In this document: positions 23,649-32,304 of the stretch, one piece after another
Numbering within the stretch: the stretch's first letter is position 1
Layout: the number at the start of each line of letters is the position of its first letter
Source of the DNA: Ilyomonas sp965219515
GTDB taxonomy: Bacteria > Bacteroidota > Bacteroidia > Chitinophagales > Chitinophagaceae
Direction of reading: 5' to 3'
Length of the DNA stretch: 64,000 nt
NCBI GenBank assembly: GCA_965219515.1
Contig: OZ244776.1
Location: 310,001-374,000, forward strand
Notes under the pieces: model-generated
Told to the model about the DNA's origin: nothing
Database searches by the model: none
The model's input: only the letters and a program-made list of their open reading frames with translations
Position numbers and translations under genes: made by a program

Positions 23649-24215
23649 GTGAAACCTGAAGTTAATGAACAGCTTCTCTTACGCGGGTTAGCAAATAACG
23701 ATTCGAAAGCCATTGAAACTATTTATAAAGATAATTTTAAAATGGTGCAGGCTTTTATCGTAAATAATAACGGATCGTATGATGATGCCAGAGATGTGTT
23801 TCAGGAAGCAATGATTACGCTGTACGATAAAGCGAAAAGCGATTCATTCGTTTTAACCAGCCAGATCAAAACTTATCTATATTCAATTTGCAGGAGGCTT
23901 TGGCTAAAGCGTTTACAGCAAATGGGAAAATATGTATCGCAGTCAGATATGTTAGAAGAAACTGTTTTTGTAGAAGATGACATAGAGCTTCATCAGAAAA
24001 AAAATGCAGACTTCATTATAATGGACAGAGCTTTAAACAGTCTTGGCGAGCCCTGTAAAAGTTTATTGGAGTCATTTTATATTCAGAAAAAAGGAATGCA
24101 CGAAATCGCAACCGGCTTTGGCTATACCAACGCCGATAATGCAAAGACACAGAAATATAAATGCCTGATGCGCCTTAAAAAATTATTTTTCGCCCAATAT
24201 AATATCGGTGAGTAA
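23649..24215 (+). CDS. ECF-type sigma factor (GTG start), partner of the protease fusion
   Basis: 188 residues beginning at GTG. Region 2 is recognisable in DDARDVFQEAMITLYDKAKSD and TSQIKTYLYSICRRLWLKRL; the C-terminal region 4 is divergent (EPCKSLLESFYIQKKGMHEIATGFGYTNADNAKTQKYKCLMRL) but keeps helix-turn-helix spacing. The stop codon TAA and the next ATG share one base, so the two products are made together. I infer that the next protein restrains this sigma factor. Confidence 0.82.
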   Translation: MKPEVNEQLLLRGLANNDSKAIETIYKDNFKMVQAFIVNNNGSYDDARDVFQEAMITLYDKAKSDSFVLTSQIKTYLYSICRRLWLKRLQQMGKYVSQSDMLEETVFVEDDIELHQKKNADFIIMDRALNSLGEPCKSLLESFYIQKKGMHEIATGFGYTNADNAKTQKYKCLMRLKKLFFAQYNIGE

Positions 24216-25315
24216 TGGAAGACATGCAATTATTAGATACCATCGAGCGATACCTGAACGGTACAATGCTGCCCGAAGAAAAAAAATACTTTCAACAGCT
24301 ACGCAAAAATACACCTGAAATTGACCAGATGGTAGTAGAACACCGTTTGTTTCTTCATCAGATGGATATGTTTGTAGAAAAGAAAAATCTGCTGCATACT
24401 TTAAATTTTGTTCACGCCGATCTTGTTGCCAAAGGCAGTATTTACGAAGGTGAAGAACTGACGCCCAAGGGGAAAGTGCTTCAGTTGTGGACGAAGTACA
24501 GGCGCGTTACCGCCATTGCGGCTTCCATTGCCGGCTTTACGGCACTGGTTATCAGTCTTCTTATGACGCAGCTTTCGCCCGCTACCACCACGAGAAATGA
24601 TATTCAGGAACTTAGCCGTAAAATAAATGTGTTAGAGAAAAAGACCAATGTTCTGAATGCCGAAATGAAAAAAGACCAGTCTGCCATGCCGGTTCGCACT
24701 TTTACCACAGGCGGTACCGGTTTCTTAATTGATGGCAGAGGTTATCTTGTTACCAACGCGCATGTATTAAAAGGAAAAGGCGTTGTGGTGAATAATAACG
24801 GCGAAGACCTCACGGCAACCATTGTTTATGTTGACCGGAAAAAAGACTTGGCTTTGCTTAAAATAGATGATAAGCTGTTTAAGCCTGTTTCGTCTTTACC
24901 TTATTCTTTTAAGCGTAGTAATTTCAATCTTGGTGCTGACGTTTATACATTGGGTTATCCCCGCGATATAATTGTGTATAATTCAGGTTATATCAGCGCC
25001 AATGCCGGGCACGACGGCGACACGGCAAGCCTGCAAATTTCTCTGCCCGCCAACCCCGGTAACTCAGGCGGTCCGGTATTAAATAAAAACGGAGAAGTGG
25101 TTGGTATTCTCAGCGCCCGCGAAACCGATGCTGAAGGTGTTGTATTTGCTGTAAAATCAAAAGGCATTTACGATATGCTGGCTGATCTTAAAAAAGAAGA
25201 TACCTCTTATCAAAGTATTAAAATGCCGGTAACGTCCAACATTAAAAAATTAGATCGTGAACAACAAATCAAGCGCGTTTCCGATTATGTATATCAGATA
25301 AAAGTTTACAACTAA
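24215..25315 (+). CDS. Anti-sigma-like N-terminus fused through a membrane helix to a trypsin-like serine protease
   Basis: 366 residues. Residues 1-60 (LLDTIERYLNGTMLPEEKKYF...) resemble the cytoplasmic helical segment common in Bacteroidota anti-sigma and ECF-linked membrane proteins. A transmembrane helix follows at about 98-120, then a coiled coil (about 128-152), then a periplasmic trypsin fold from about 162 with the complete triad His183 (NAHVL), Asp211 (DLALLK) and Ser284 (GNSGGP). There is no PDZ domain, unlike DegP/DegS. One-base overlap with the sigma gene supports a common function. Model (inference): the same polypeptide tethers the sigma factor inside and performs proteolysis outside. 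Confidence 0.8.
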   Translation: MEDMQLLDTIERYLNGTMLPEEKKYFQQLRKNTPEIDQMVVEHRLFLHQMDMFVEKKNLLHTLNFVHADLVAKGSIYEGEELTPKGKVLQLWTKYRRVTAIAASIAGFTALVISLLMTQLSPATTTRNDIQELSRKINVLEKKTNVLNAEMKKDQSAMPVRTFTTGGTGFLIDGRGYLVTNAHVLKGKGVVVNNNGEDLTATIVYVDRKKDLALLKIDDKLFKPVSSLPYSFKRSNFNLGADVYTLGYPRDIIVYNSGYISANAGHDGDTASLQISLPANPGNSGGPVLNKNGEVVGILSARETDAEGVVFAVKSKGIYDMLADLKKEDTSYQSIKMPVTSNIKKLDREQQIKRVSDYVYQIKVYN

Positions 25316-25345
25316 ACAGGCAATTGGTTAGCAACAATAGGTTTT

Positions 25346-25370
25346 ACCCGCTGTGATGGCGGGTTTTTTT
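25346..25370 (+). terminator. Intrinsic terminator of the sigma/protease operon
   Basis: ACCCGC ... GCGGGT stem (25346-25351 with 25359-25364), 7-base loop, then a T-run to 25371, 31 bp after the protease stop. Confidence 0.85.
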
Positions 25371-25468
25371 ATAAATAAATGATTTGATAAAAAAATAGCT
25401 TTTAATAAATTAAAAACAGCAATTACAATAAAAGCATTGTCATAACATCACCATTATCTTTTCGTTTC

Positions 25469-25524
25469 TTGGCGCAAATTTTATTCTGACTTACTTTTAC
25501 AACTTATTCTACCAAACGGGTAGA
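25469..25524 (+). promoter_or_regulatory. Promoter and palindromic operator-like site of the sulfite-reduction cluster
   Basis: TTG at 25469-25471 and TACTTTTA at 25492-25499, 20 bp apart, fit the Bacteroidota TTG-N19-21-TAnnTTTG promoter. Just downstream, over the expected transcription start, lies TCTACCAAACGGGTAGA (25508-25524), a 6-bp inverted repeat around 5 bases. A repressor bound there would block initiation; the regulator is not identified. Confidence 0.55.
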
Positions 25525-25540
25525 CTAATTGGTTTCAAAC

Positions 25541-26380
25541 ATGCAGCATCGAAAAGTAATATTTGTTGGCGCCGGTCCCGGCGATCCCGAACTTCTTACC
25601 ATCAAAGCCGCTCATGCTTTGCAAAAGGCGGAAGTAGTGATAACAGACAGGCTGGTAAGCGAAGAAATTTTAACCGGATATATTCCTTATTCAGCGCAGA
25701 TAATACCCGTTGGCAAACAGGGCGGAAGCGGGCTGTCAACCTCACAGCATGAAATAAACGAGTTGCTGGTTTCTCATGCGCAAACGTATCAGAATGTTGT
25801 ACGGTTAAAAGGTGGCGATGTGTCTGTTTTTTCAAATATTCTTGATGAATTGCTGGCTTTACTTAAAGCCGGTATCGGTTACGAATTAATTCCCGGCATC
25901 ACAGCTTTATCGGGCGCAGCAGCCTACACCGGCGTTCCTCTGACGGCAAGAGGTTACGCCACCGGTATTAGAATTTTAACTTATTACACCAGTACGATTA
26001 TCACAGACAACGAATGGAGACAAATGGCTGAGATGAAAGATACACTTGTGTTTTACATGTCGGGGCATTCTTTAAACGATGTGATACACAATTTACTGAA
26101 AAACAGCGCTGATGCGCAAACTCCTTTTATGGTAATTGAGCAGGCAACAACACCCAATCAGTTTGTTCATTTTTCTACGTTGCAACAGTTTGCCAGCGAA
26201 CAAAAAACAATCGGTTTCATTAGTCCTTCATTGGTTATCATTGGCAATGTAACTGCATTGTACAGGCAATTCGCCTGGTTGAAAAACAACAATCAGCGAT
26301 TGCCATATTTTACGCCGCTGGATGGTTTGACAAAACTTTTTAATGAAATAAAAAATGGAGATAATGTTAGCCGGGCCTAA
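25541..26380 (+). CDS. cobA: Uroporphyrinogen-III C-methyltransferase (SUMT)
   Basis: 279 residues from the ATG at 25541; a TTG four codons upstream is less likely. The N-terminal VIFVGAGPGDPELLTIKAAHAL and the VVRLKGGDVSVFSN and PGITALSGAAAYTGVPLTARG blocks are the SAM-binding signatures of SUMT. The enzyme methylates uroporphyrinogen III at C2 and C7 to precorrin-2, the entry to siroheme. Its 3' end overlaps cysJ by 26 bp. It heads the sulfite-reduction cluster, supplying the cofactor of CysI. Confidence 0.93.
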   Translation: MQHRKVIFVGAGPGDPELLTIKAAHALQKAEVVITDRLVSEEILTGYIPYSAQIIPVGKQGGSGLSTSQHEINELLVSHAQTYQNVVRLKGGDVSVFSNILDELLALLKAGIGYELIPGITALSGAAAYTGVPLTARGYATGIRILTYYTSTIITDNEWRQMAEMKDTLVFYMSGHSLNDVIHNLLKNSADAQTPFMVIEQATTPNQFVHFSTLQQFASEQKTIGFISPSLVIIGNVTALYRQFAWLKNNNQRLPYFTPLDGLTKLFNEIKNGDNVSRA

Positions 26381-28076
26381 ACTAAAATTGTTTCGCGATT
26401 TAATAGCAGACACAACCAGAGAAGAACTGATCTGGATCAGCGGTTATATAAGTGCATTGGTTGGCAACAATGAAACGGTTGCCATTGCGGCATCAAAAAT
26501 AAAAACAGATCAGAGCAGCGTTTTGTCGGGCTGTACGGTTGTGTATGGCACGGAAAGCGGCAATTCAAAAAAAGTTGCCATGGATCTTTCTTCCAAAATA
26601 AAAAAGCAGGGCTTACCTGTAAAAACCAAAAATCTTGAGCAATACAAAGCCACCGATCTGGCAAAAGAAAACTGCCTTCTGGTTGTAATGAGCACGCAGG
26701 GCGATGGCGAGCCGCCAGCCGGGGCAAAAAAATTCTATGATTATTTACTGGAGAATGATATAAAGCTCGATAAACTGAAATACAGCGTATTGGCGTTGGG
26801 CGATTCTTCTTACCCGTTGTTCTGCAAAGCCGGCGAAGATGTGGACGAACGGCTGGCAACCTTGGGTGCGCGCCGGCTGGTTCCGATGAAAAAATGCGAT
26901 ACCGATTTTGAGCCCGAAGCGAATGAATGGATAGACGAATTGCTTGGCTCTGCCATGGAGTCCGCCACTGAATCTCAGGTTGTTGTTGCGAAAGCGAAAC
27001 CCGTTTCTTCGGGCAAAAAAATTTATAACGGTAATATTGTAACAAGCGTTAATTTAAACGATAGGGATAGCAATAAAGAAACCTTTCACATTGAAATAGC
27101 ATCAGAAGATGAAATCGTATATGAACCGGGCGATTCAATCGGCATTATTGCAAAAAACGGCGATGCTGCGGTAAGCAAAATTCTGCAATTGCTTGAGATT
27201 AGCGAAATGCAGCAATTCGCTTTTAAAAACAGTACTTATATGGCATCCGAATTGTTTAAACATAAAATAAACGTTCAATATTTACCGGAGCGCATCATTC
27301 AGCAATATGCAAAATTGTTAGGCAAAGAAATTCCTTCTATCAAAATGGATTTAGCCGACCTGCTGCGCATATATCCGTTCGATCAAAAAAATGATGTTCA
27401 GCAGTTTATTAATATTCTCGATCCTGTTTCACCAAGATTGTATTCCATTTCTTCATCGCCGGCATCGCATGATAATAACGAAGTTCACATAACGGTAAGC
27501 CGAAGTGCTTTTGAAGTGGATAGTCAGAAGCGGTTTGGTCTGTGCTCCGATTATTTATCCTGTAAAAATGTAGATGATGAGCTGGAATTTTATGTGCAAA
27601 AAAACAGTTCCTTTAAATTGCCGTCCGGCGACAATGACATTATTATGATCGGACCTGGAACCGGTATTGCGCCGTTTCGTTCTTTTCTTTTTGAGCGCGA
27701 TGCGCAGGGTGCACAGGGCAGAAACTGGCTTTTTTTTGGCGACCAGCATTTCGTGTCAGATTTTTTGTATCAGACCGAATTGCTCACCTTTTTTGAAACC
27801 GGTACGTTAACGAAACTGAATACGGCATTTTCAAGAGATCAGAAAGAGAAATTGTATGTGCAGCACCGTATGTTGCAGCAGGCAAGCGAATTGTTTGACT
27901 GGATAACAAACGGTGCCGTTATTTACATCTGCGGGGCGAAACATCCGATGAGCACCGATGTTGAAAATACATTGCTTCAGATTTTTCAGGAAAAAGGTGG
28001 CATGAACGCTGAAGCCGCATCGGATTATTTAACGGCGCTGAGCGATAATGGAAAATATCATAAAGATGTGTATTGA
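26355..28076 (+). CDS. cysJ: Assimilatory sulfite reductase flavoprotein (CysJ-type diflavin reductase)
   Basis: 573 residues. Flavodoxin domain at about 55-195 (VVYGTESGNSKKVA, STQGDGEPP, LALGDSSYPLFC), FAD domain with RLYSISSSPAS, and NADPH domain with MIGPGTGIAPFRSFL, ending VYICGAKHPMSTDVENTL and a C-terminal Tyr that normally stacks on FAD. It passes electrons from NADPH to the sulfite reductase hemoprotein. The start overlaps the end of cobA, showing translational coupling. A 276-bp gap rich in heptad repeats separates it from cysI. Confidence 0.93.
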   Translation: MEIMLAGPKLKLFRDLIADTTREELIWISGYISALVGNNETVAIAASKIKTDQSSVLSGCTVVYGTESGNSKKVAMDLSSKIKKQGLPVKTKNLEQYKATDLAKENCLLVVMSTQGDGEPPAGAKKFYDYLLENDIKLDKLKYSVLALGDSSYPLFCKAGEDVDERLATLGARRLVPMKKCDTDFEPEANEWIDELLGSAMESATESQVVVAKAKPVSSGKKIYNGNIVTSVNLNDRDSNKETFHIEIASEDEIVYEPGDSIGIIAKNGDAAVSKILQLLEISEMQQFAFKNSTYMASELFKHKINVQYLPERIIQQYAKLLGKEIPSIKMDLADLLRIYPFDQKNDVQQFINILDPVSPRLYSISSSPASHDNNEVHITVSRSAFEVDSQKRFGLCSDYLSCKNVDDELEFYVQKNSSFKLPSGDNDIIMIGPGTGIAPFRSFLFERDAQGAQGRNWLFFGDQHFVSDFLYQTELLTFFETGTLTKLNTAFSRDQKEKLYVQHRMLQQASELFDWITNGAVIYICGAKHPMSTDVENTLLQIFQEKGGMNAEAASDYLTALSDNGKYHKDVY

Positions 28077-28079
28077 GAA

Positions 28080-28135
28080 GCGGTTAGCTGTCAGCTTTCG
28101 CTATGAGATTTGAGGTGTGAGCCGTACGTTATAAG
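28080..28135. repeat. Heptad-register repeat tract, 8 units, after cysJ
   Basis: Eight phased 7-bp units (GCGGTTA, GCTGTCA, GCTTTCG, CTATGAG, ATTTGAG, GTGTGAG and two more degenerate ones), beginning 4 bp after the cysJ stop. Words from the GCTGATA and GGTATGA families mix in one tract. Downstream, 28143-28173 shows an 8-9-bp period (CTCTGTGTT, CTTTGTGG, CTCTGTGG). Confidence 0.7.
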
Positions 28136-28271
28136 AAGAAATTATCTCTGTGTTCTTTGTGGCTCTGTGGTTCCATTGCTCAATTGATAACAAGGCGTTG
28201 AACGGAGCGTCGCAATAATGCTCAACCGGAGTTACAGACGCTGGTAACATAAAACTGTATTGTATTTTTAA

Positions 28272-28352
28272 ACTGATAGCCGACAGCAAATAGCTCAAGG
28301 CTGATACCTAAAAAAAGCTGACGGCTGATGGCTGAAAGCTGAAAGTTGAAAA
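28272..28352. repeat. Heptad-register repeat tract (GCTGATA type) abutting the cysI start
   Basis: Six heptads (28272-28313), a 3-bp slip, then five heptads (28317-28351) such as GCTGACG, GCTGATG, GCTGAAA, GTTGAAA. The tract ends immediately before the cysI ATG, so it occupies the position of the ribosome-binding region and would form the 5' end of any cysI-specific mRNA. Confidence 0.85.
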
Positions 28353-30002
28353 ATGAGTGATTCTCCTTCCGAACGGGTTAAAAAGCAAAGTGAAGGCTTG
28401 CGCGGCACGCTGAAAGAAAGCCTGCTCGACGAGCATACGGGCGCCATGCGCGAAGACGATCAGTTGCTGATGAAACATCATGGCATGTATCAGCAGGACG
28501 ACCGCGACCGCCGCGAAGAGCGCGCCGGGAAGCGGTTAGACAGGCTGTATTCTTTTATGATACGGTTGCGGCTGCCGGGTGGTTTTTTAACCGCCGAACA
28601 ATGGGAAGCGCTGCATCAGGTAACCGGCGAACATACCACCGGCGTTATAAAGATTACATCGCGGCAAACGGTGCAATTGCATGGTATTTTAAAAAATCAT
28701 ATCAAGCCAACCATTAAAGAATTCAATGCGTTTCATTTAGACAGCATTGCCGCCTGTGGCGACGTAAACCGGAATGTTACGGCAACCGCGCATCCCAACG
28801 CATCGCCGGTGCACGAAGAAGTGTTTGGCTATGCTGATAAGCTAAGCCTGTTGCTGCTGCCAAAAACAAGGGCGTATTATGAAATCTGGCTCGATGATGA
28901 AAAACTGGTTGAAAAAACTGAAGACGATCCGCTATACCAGGATCGGTATCTGCCCCGAAAATTTAAAATCGCCATTGCCATTCCGCCTTACAACGACGTG
29001 GATGTTTTTACCAATGATGCGGGTCTTATTGCCATTATTGAAAACGGCGAATTAACCGGGTTTAATATTTCTGCGGGCGGCGGGCTTGGTGCTACCCATG
29101 GCAATACAGAAACCTATCCGAGACTGGGTAATGTAATTGGTTATGTTGACAAGAAAGACGTTGAAAAAGTAGTGTATGAAATTGTAACTGTGCAACGCGA
29201 TTTCGGGAACCGCAGCGACAGAAAGCTATCGCGCCTGAAATATACGATAGACCGTATGGGGCTTGATGTTTTTATAGCAGAATTAGAAAACCGCATCGGC
29301 TTCAAACTCGCTCCGGCAAAGGATTACAGCTTTACGGGCAGAAGTGATGATTTTGGCTGGAAGCAAAACCATGAAGGCAAATGGTATTATACGGCATTCA
29401 TCGAAAACGGCCGCATTGCCGATGAAAACGAGTTGCTGATTAAAACAGCATGTTTGGAGATCGCTCAAAGCCGTAAAGCCAACTTTCGATTTACCTGCAA
29501 TCAGAATTTAATAATCAGCGATGTGGCAGGTAATGATAAAGAATTTGTTCATGCCGTCTTAGATAAATACAACGTTGTTTTCAACACACAAAGCGCTTCG
29601 CAAACAAGAAAACAATCTATGGCTTGCGTGGCGTTTAATACTTGTCCGCTTGCATTAGCAGAAGGGCAGCGATATATGCCGAAACTATTGGATAAAATTG
29701 ATGATCTGCAGCGAAAGCATGATATTGCTGACGAGCCGATTGTCATTCGCATGACGGGCTGCCCGAATGGTTGCGCGCGCCCTTATATTTCCGAAATCGG
29801 TTTTGTGGGAACGGCTTATGGCAGATATAACCTGATGCTGGGCAGCGATGTAGCCGGCTATCGCTTAAATAAATTATACAAAGAAAATCTGAACGAAGAA
29901 GAGATACTAACCGAGCTGGATATGCTCTTTAATCAGTATGCAAACAATCGTTCGGAACATGAGCCGTTTGGCGATTTTGTGATGCGCAAAGCAGTTGTCT
30001 GA
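28353..30002 (+). CDS. cysI: Sulfite reductase hemoprotein (nitrite/sulfite reductase family)
   Basis: 549 residues with two ferredoxin-like half domains and two siroheme/Fe4S4 domains. Substrate/siroheme region TSRQTVQLHGILK and DVNRNVTATAHPN are typical. The cluster cysteines are seen as ACVAFNTCPLA and GCPNGCARP. The protein reduces sulfite to sulfide with six electrons supplied by CysJ. Neighbours supply both the reductase partner (cysJ) and the siroheme (cobA, met8-like), so sulfite rather than nitrite is the likely substrate. The whole upstream gap is repeat DNA. Confidence 0.93.
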   Translation: MSDSPSERVKKQSEGLRGTLKESLLDEHTGAMREDDQLLMKHHGMYQQDDRDRREERAGKRLDRLYSFMIRLRLPGGFLTAEQWEALHQVTGEHTTGVIKITSRQTVQLHGILKNHIKPTIKEFNAFHLDSIAACGDVNRNVTATAHPNASPVHEEVFGYADKLSLLLLPKTRAYYEIWLDDEKLVEKTEDDPLYQDRYLPRKFKIAIAIPPYNDVDVFTNDAGLIAIIENGELTGFNISAGGGLGATHGNTETYPRLGNVIGYVDKKDVEKVVYEIVTVQRDFGNRSDRKLSRLKYTIDRMGLDVFIAELENRIGFKLAPAKDYSFTGRSDDFGWKQNHEGKWYYTAFIENGRIADENELLIKTACLEIAQSRKANFRFTCNQNLIISDVAGNDKEFVHAVLDKYNVVFNTQSASQTRKQSMACVAFNTCPLALAEGQRYMPKLLDKIDDLQRKHDIADEPIVIRMTGCPNGCARPYISEIGFVGTAYGRYNLMLGSDVAGYRLNKLYKENLNEEEILTELDMLFNQYANNRSEHEPFGDFVMRKAVV

Positions 30003-30076
30003 ACCATGATGTTTTTGATGTATGAGATTATTTAAATGAATACAAAAATTTTTTAAGATTCAATTATTCGTTACCA

Positions 30077-30712
30077 ATGAATTCTGAGATAAAAGAAACC
30101 AACCGCCTGTTTCCTGTTTTTTTAAAGCTCGAAGAAATGCGTGTGCTGCTCATCGGCGCGGGGAATGTAGGCGTTGAAAAATTAAATTCTATTATCAATA
30201 ATTCTCCGGCTGCAACGGTGCGTGTTATTGCAAAAGACATAAGCGAAGAGTTTGCAAAACTGGCCGCAAAACATAGCAATGTGCATGTGATGCAAACCGA
30301 ATACGAACCGTCTTATTTAGAAGACTGCAATATTGTAATTGCAGCGGTAAACGACATTGGGTTAAGCACCGTTATACGCAACGACGCCAAAGCAAAAGGC
30401 AAACTGATAAACGTAGCAGACAAGCCGTATTTATGTGATTTTTATCTGGGTTCTGTCGTTACAAAAGGCAATTTAAAAATGGCGATTTCCACCAATGGAA
30501 AATCGCCCACGATGGCAAAGCGGCTAAAAGAAATTTTTAATGACATGCTGCCCGAAGAGTTGGATGACGTGATGGATAATTTGCAAGTAATTCGCAACAG
30601 CCTGGAAGGTGATTTTCAAAATAAGATAAAAGAGCTTAACAGGATAACGCAGTTGCTTGTGGAAAAGCCATTAAGCGAAGCGGAAAAATATGAGCAATAT
30701 TGGTTTTTATAA
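30077..30712 (+). CDS. Siroheme synthase, precorrin-2 dehydrogenase/ferrochelatase (Met8/CysG-N type)
   Basis: 211 residues. FPVFLKLEEMRVLLIGAGNVGVEKL contains the NAD-binding glycine motif; VNVADKPYLCDFYLGSVVTKGNLKMAISTNGKSPTMAKRLKE is the characteristic block of the bifunctional enzyme. It oxidises precorrin-2 to sirohydrochlorin with NAD and inserts Fe(II), completing the siroheme needed by CysI. Last gene of the cluster, 74 bp after cysI. The conserved Asp after DFYL supports catalysis. Confidence 0.92.
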   Translation: MNSEIKETNRLFPVFLKLEEMRVLLIGAGNVGVEKLNSIINNSPAATVRVIAKDISEEFAKLAAKHSNVHVMQTEYEPSYLEDCNIVIAAVNDIGLSTVIRNDAKAKGKLINVADKPYLCDFYLGSVVTKGNLKMAISTNGKSPTMAKRLKEIFNDMLPEELDDVMDNLQVIRNSLEGDFQNKIKELNRITQLLVEKPLSEAEKYEQYWFL

Positions 30713-30843
30713 CAGATGTTTGAATCTTATAAAAAGCCATTTATGGTTTGTGTCTTTTATATAAATGGTTGGTAAATCAATAATCTGTAAAGCTGCGGCA
30801 GATAAAGAGTTTTGCTTTTTGCTGTATAATCTAATTTTTTCCG

Positions 30844-32268
30844 GTGCTTCTGAAATTTTATGTAAAAAAATTATCATTGCTGCCAATAATACCGCCTGCG
30901 CTTATTCAATCTCTGCAACACACAACCGGCTTCAATGAAGAGGCATTTATCAATGTGCATCAGGAACCTGCCGTTACTTCCCTTCGCTTTCAGCCATCCA
31001 AATTCTCCGTTTTTTGTCAGCAATATGCAATTGATCATTTACAATTGCCAATAACCAATAATGTTCCGTGGTGCCCGCACGCTTATTATCTGGCCGAGCG
31101 TCCTTCGTTCACATTCGATCCGTTGTTTCATGCAGGCTTATATTACGTTCAGGAAGCGAGCAGTATGTTTTTGTGGCAGGTGCTGCTGCAAACAACCGGT
31201 AATGATGTAACCGGAAAAAAAGTGCTTGATTTATGCGCCGCGCCAGGTGGCAAAAGCACGCTGCTATCCGCTTTTTTCAAAGATGGATTGGTTGTGTCTA
31301 ATGAAATTATAAAAAGCCGGGCGGCTGTTTTATCCGAAAATATAACCAAGTGGGGAAACGAAAATGTAGTTGTTACCAATAACGACCCGGCTCATTTTAA
31401 AAGAACAGAGTATTTTTTTGATGTTTTATTAATTGATGCGCCATGCAGCGGCAGCGGTTTGTTCAGGAAAGATAAAAATGCGGTTGATGAATGGAGTGAG
31501 GAAGCCGTAAATCTTTGCAGCCTGCGTCAGCAAAGGATTGTAGTTGATGCATATTCCTGTTTAAAGAAAGATGGAATTTTAATTTATGCTACCTGTTCTT
31601 ATTCATCTAAGGAAGATGAAGACATATCCGACTGGATAATGGATAGATTTCATGTTTCATCTCTCGGCCTGGAGGTAAAAACGGAATGGAATATTGTTGA
31701 AACGAAATCATCAAAACATAAAGCCAAAGGCTATCGCTTTTATCCCGATAAAGCCAAAGGCGAAGGCTTTTTTATTGCCGCTTTCAAAAAGAATGATGGC
31801 AGCAGTTTTGATTCATTATCCAAAAACACAATACCGACACTAACCAAACGCGAAACAGAAAGCTGGCGATCCTGGATTCGGCCGGATAAATCGTTATCTC
31901 TGTTAAAGCCAAACAATTTTATAATCGCCGTGCCGGAAATAATGCAACAGCATCTTGCCGTGCTGCAGAAACATTTATACATCAAGCAGGCGGGTATTAT
32001 ATTGGGCGAAATAAAAGGAAAAGATGTTGTGCCGCATCATGCTTTGGCGGTTAGCAATATAGCCAGCCATTCTTTATTTACTGTTCCGCTTAATAAAGAA
32101 GAGGCTATTCGTTTTTTACAAAAAAAGGAAATAGAACGCGATGTTTCTTCGTTATCAAAGGGATGGCATCTTGCCACCTATTGTGGAATAGGTTTGGGAT
32201 GGCTTAAAGTTTTGCCCAATCGTATAAATAACTACTATCCGCCGGAGTGGAGAATTTTAAAAAATTAA
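30844..32268 (+). CDS. RNA cytosine-C5 methyltransferase (RsmF/YebU type)
   Basis: 474 residues from a GTG at 30844; a downstream TTG before LPIIPPALIQSL would match RsmF N-termini better, so the start is uncertain. SAM motif I is VLDLCAAPGGKSTLL, motif IV is LLIDAPCSGSGLFRKD, and motif VI is YATCSYSSKEDED, giving the two cysteines of m5C RNA methylases. The C-terminal third (about 335-474) resembles the PUA-like tail of RsmF (GWHLATYCGIGLGWLK). Likely modifies 16S rRNA; the exact position is not provable here. Confidence 0.88.
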   Translation: MLLKFYVKKLSLLPIIPPALIQSLQHTTGFNEEAFINVHQEPAVTSLRFQPSKFSVFCQQYAIDHLQLPITNNVPWCPHAYYLAERPSFTFDPLFHAGLYYVQEASSMFLWQVLLQTTGNDVTGKKVLDLCAAPGGKSTLLSAFFKDGLVVSNEIIKSRAAVLSENITKWGNENVVVTNNDPAHFKRTEYFFDVLLIDAPCSGSGLFRKDKNAVDEWSEEAVNLCSLRQQRIVVDAYSCLKKDGILIYATCSYSSKEDEDISDWIMDRFHVSSLGLEVKTEWNIVETKSSKHKAKGYRFYPDKAKGEGFFIAAFKKNDGSSFDSLSKNTIPTLTKRETESWRSWIRPDKSLSLLKPNNFIIAVPEIMQQHLAVLQKHLYIKQAGIILGEIKGKDVVPHHALAVSNIASHSLFTVPLNKEEAIRFLQKKEIERDVSSLSKGWHLATYCGIGLGWLKVLPNRINNYYPPEWRILKN

Positions 32269-32304
32269 TTTTACGCCCGGCTACTTACTCAATTTTTTTT
32301 CGCT

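Noticed and set aside
26437..27045. 202-residue frame antisense to cysJ
   Set aside because: Lies entirely inside a strongly supported gene; composition is typical of an antisense shadow.
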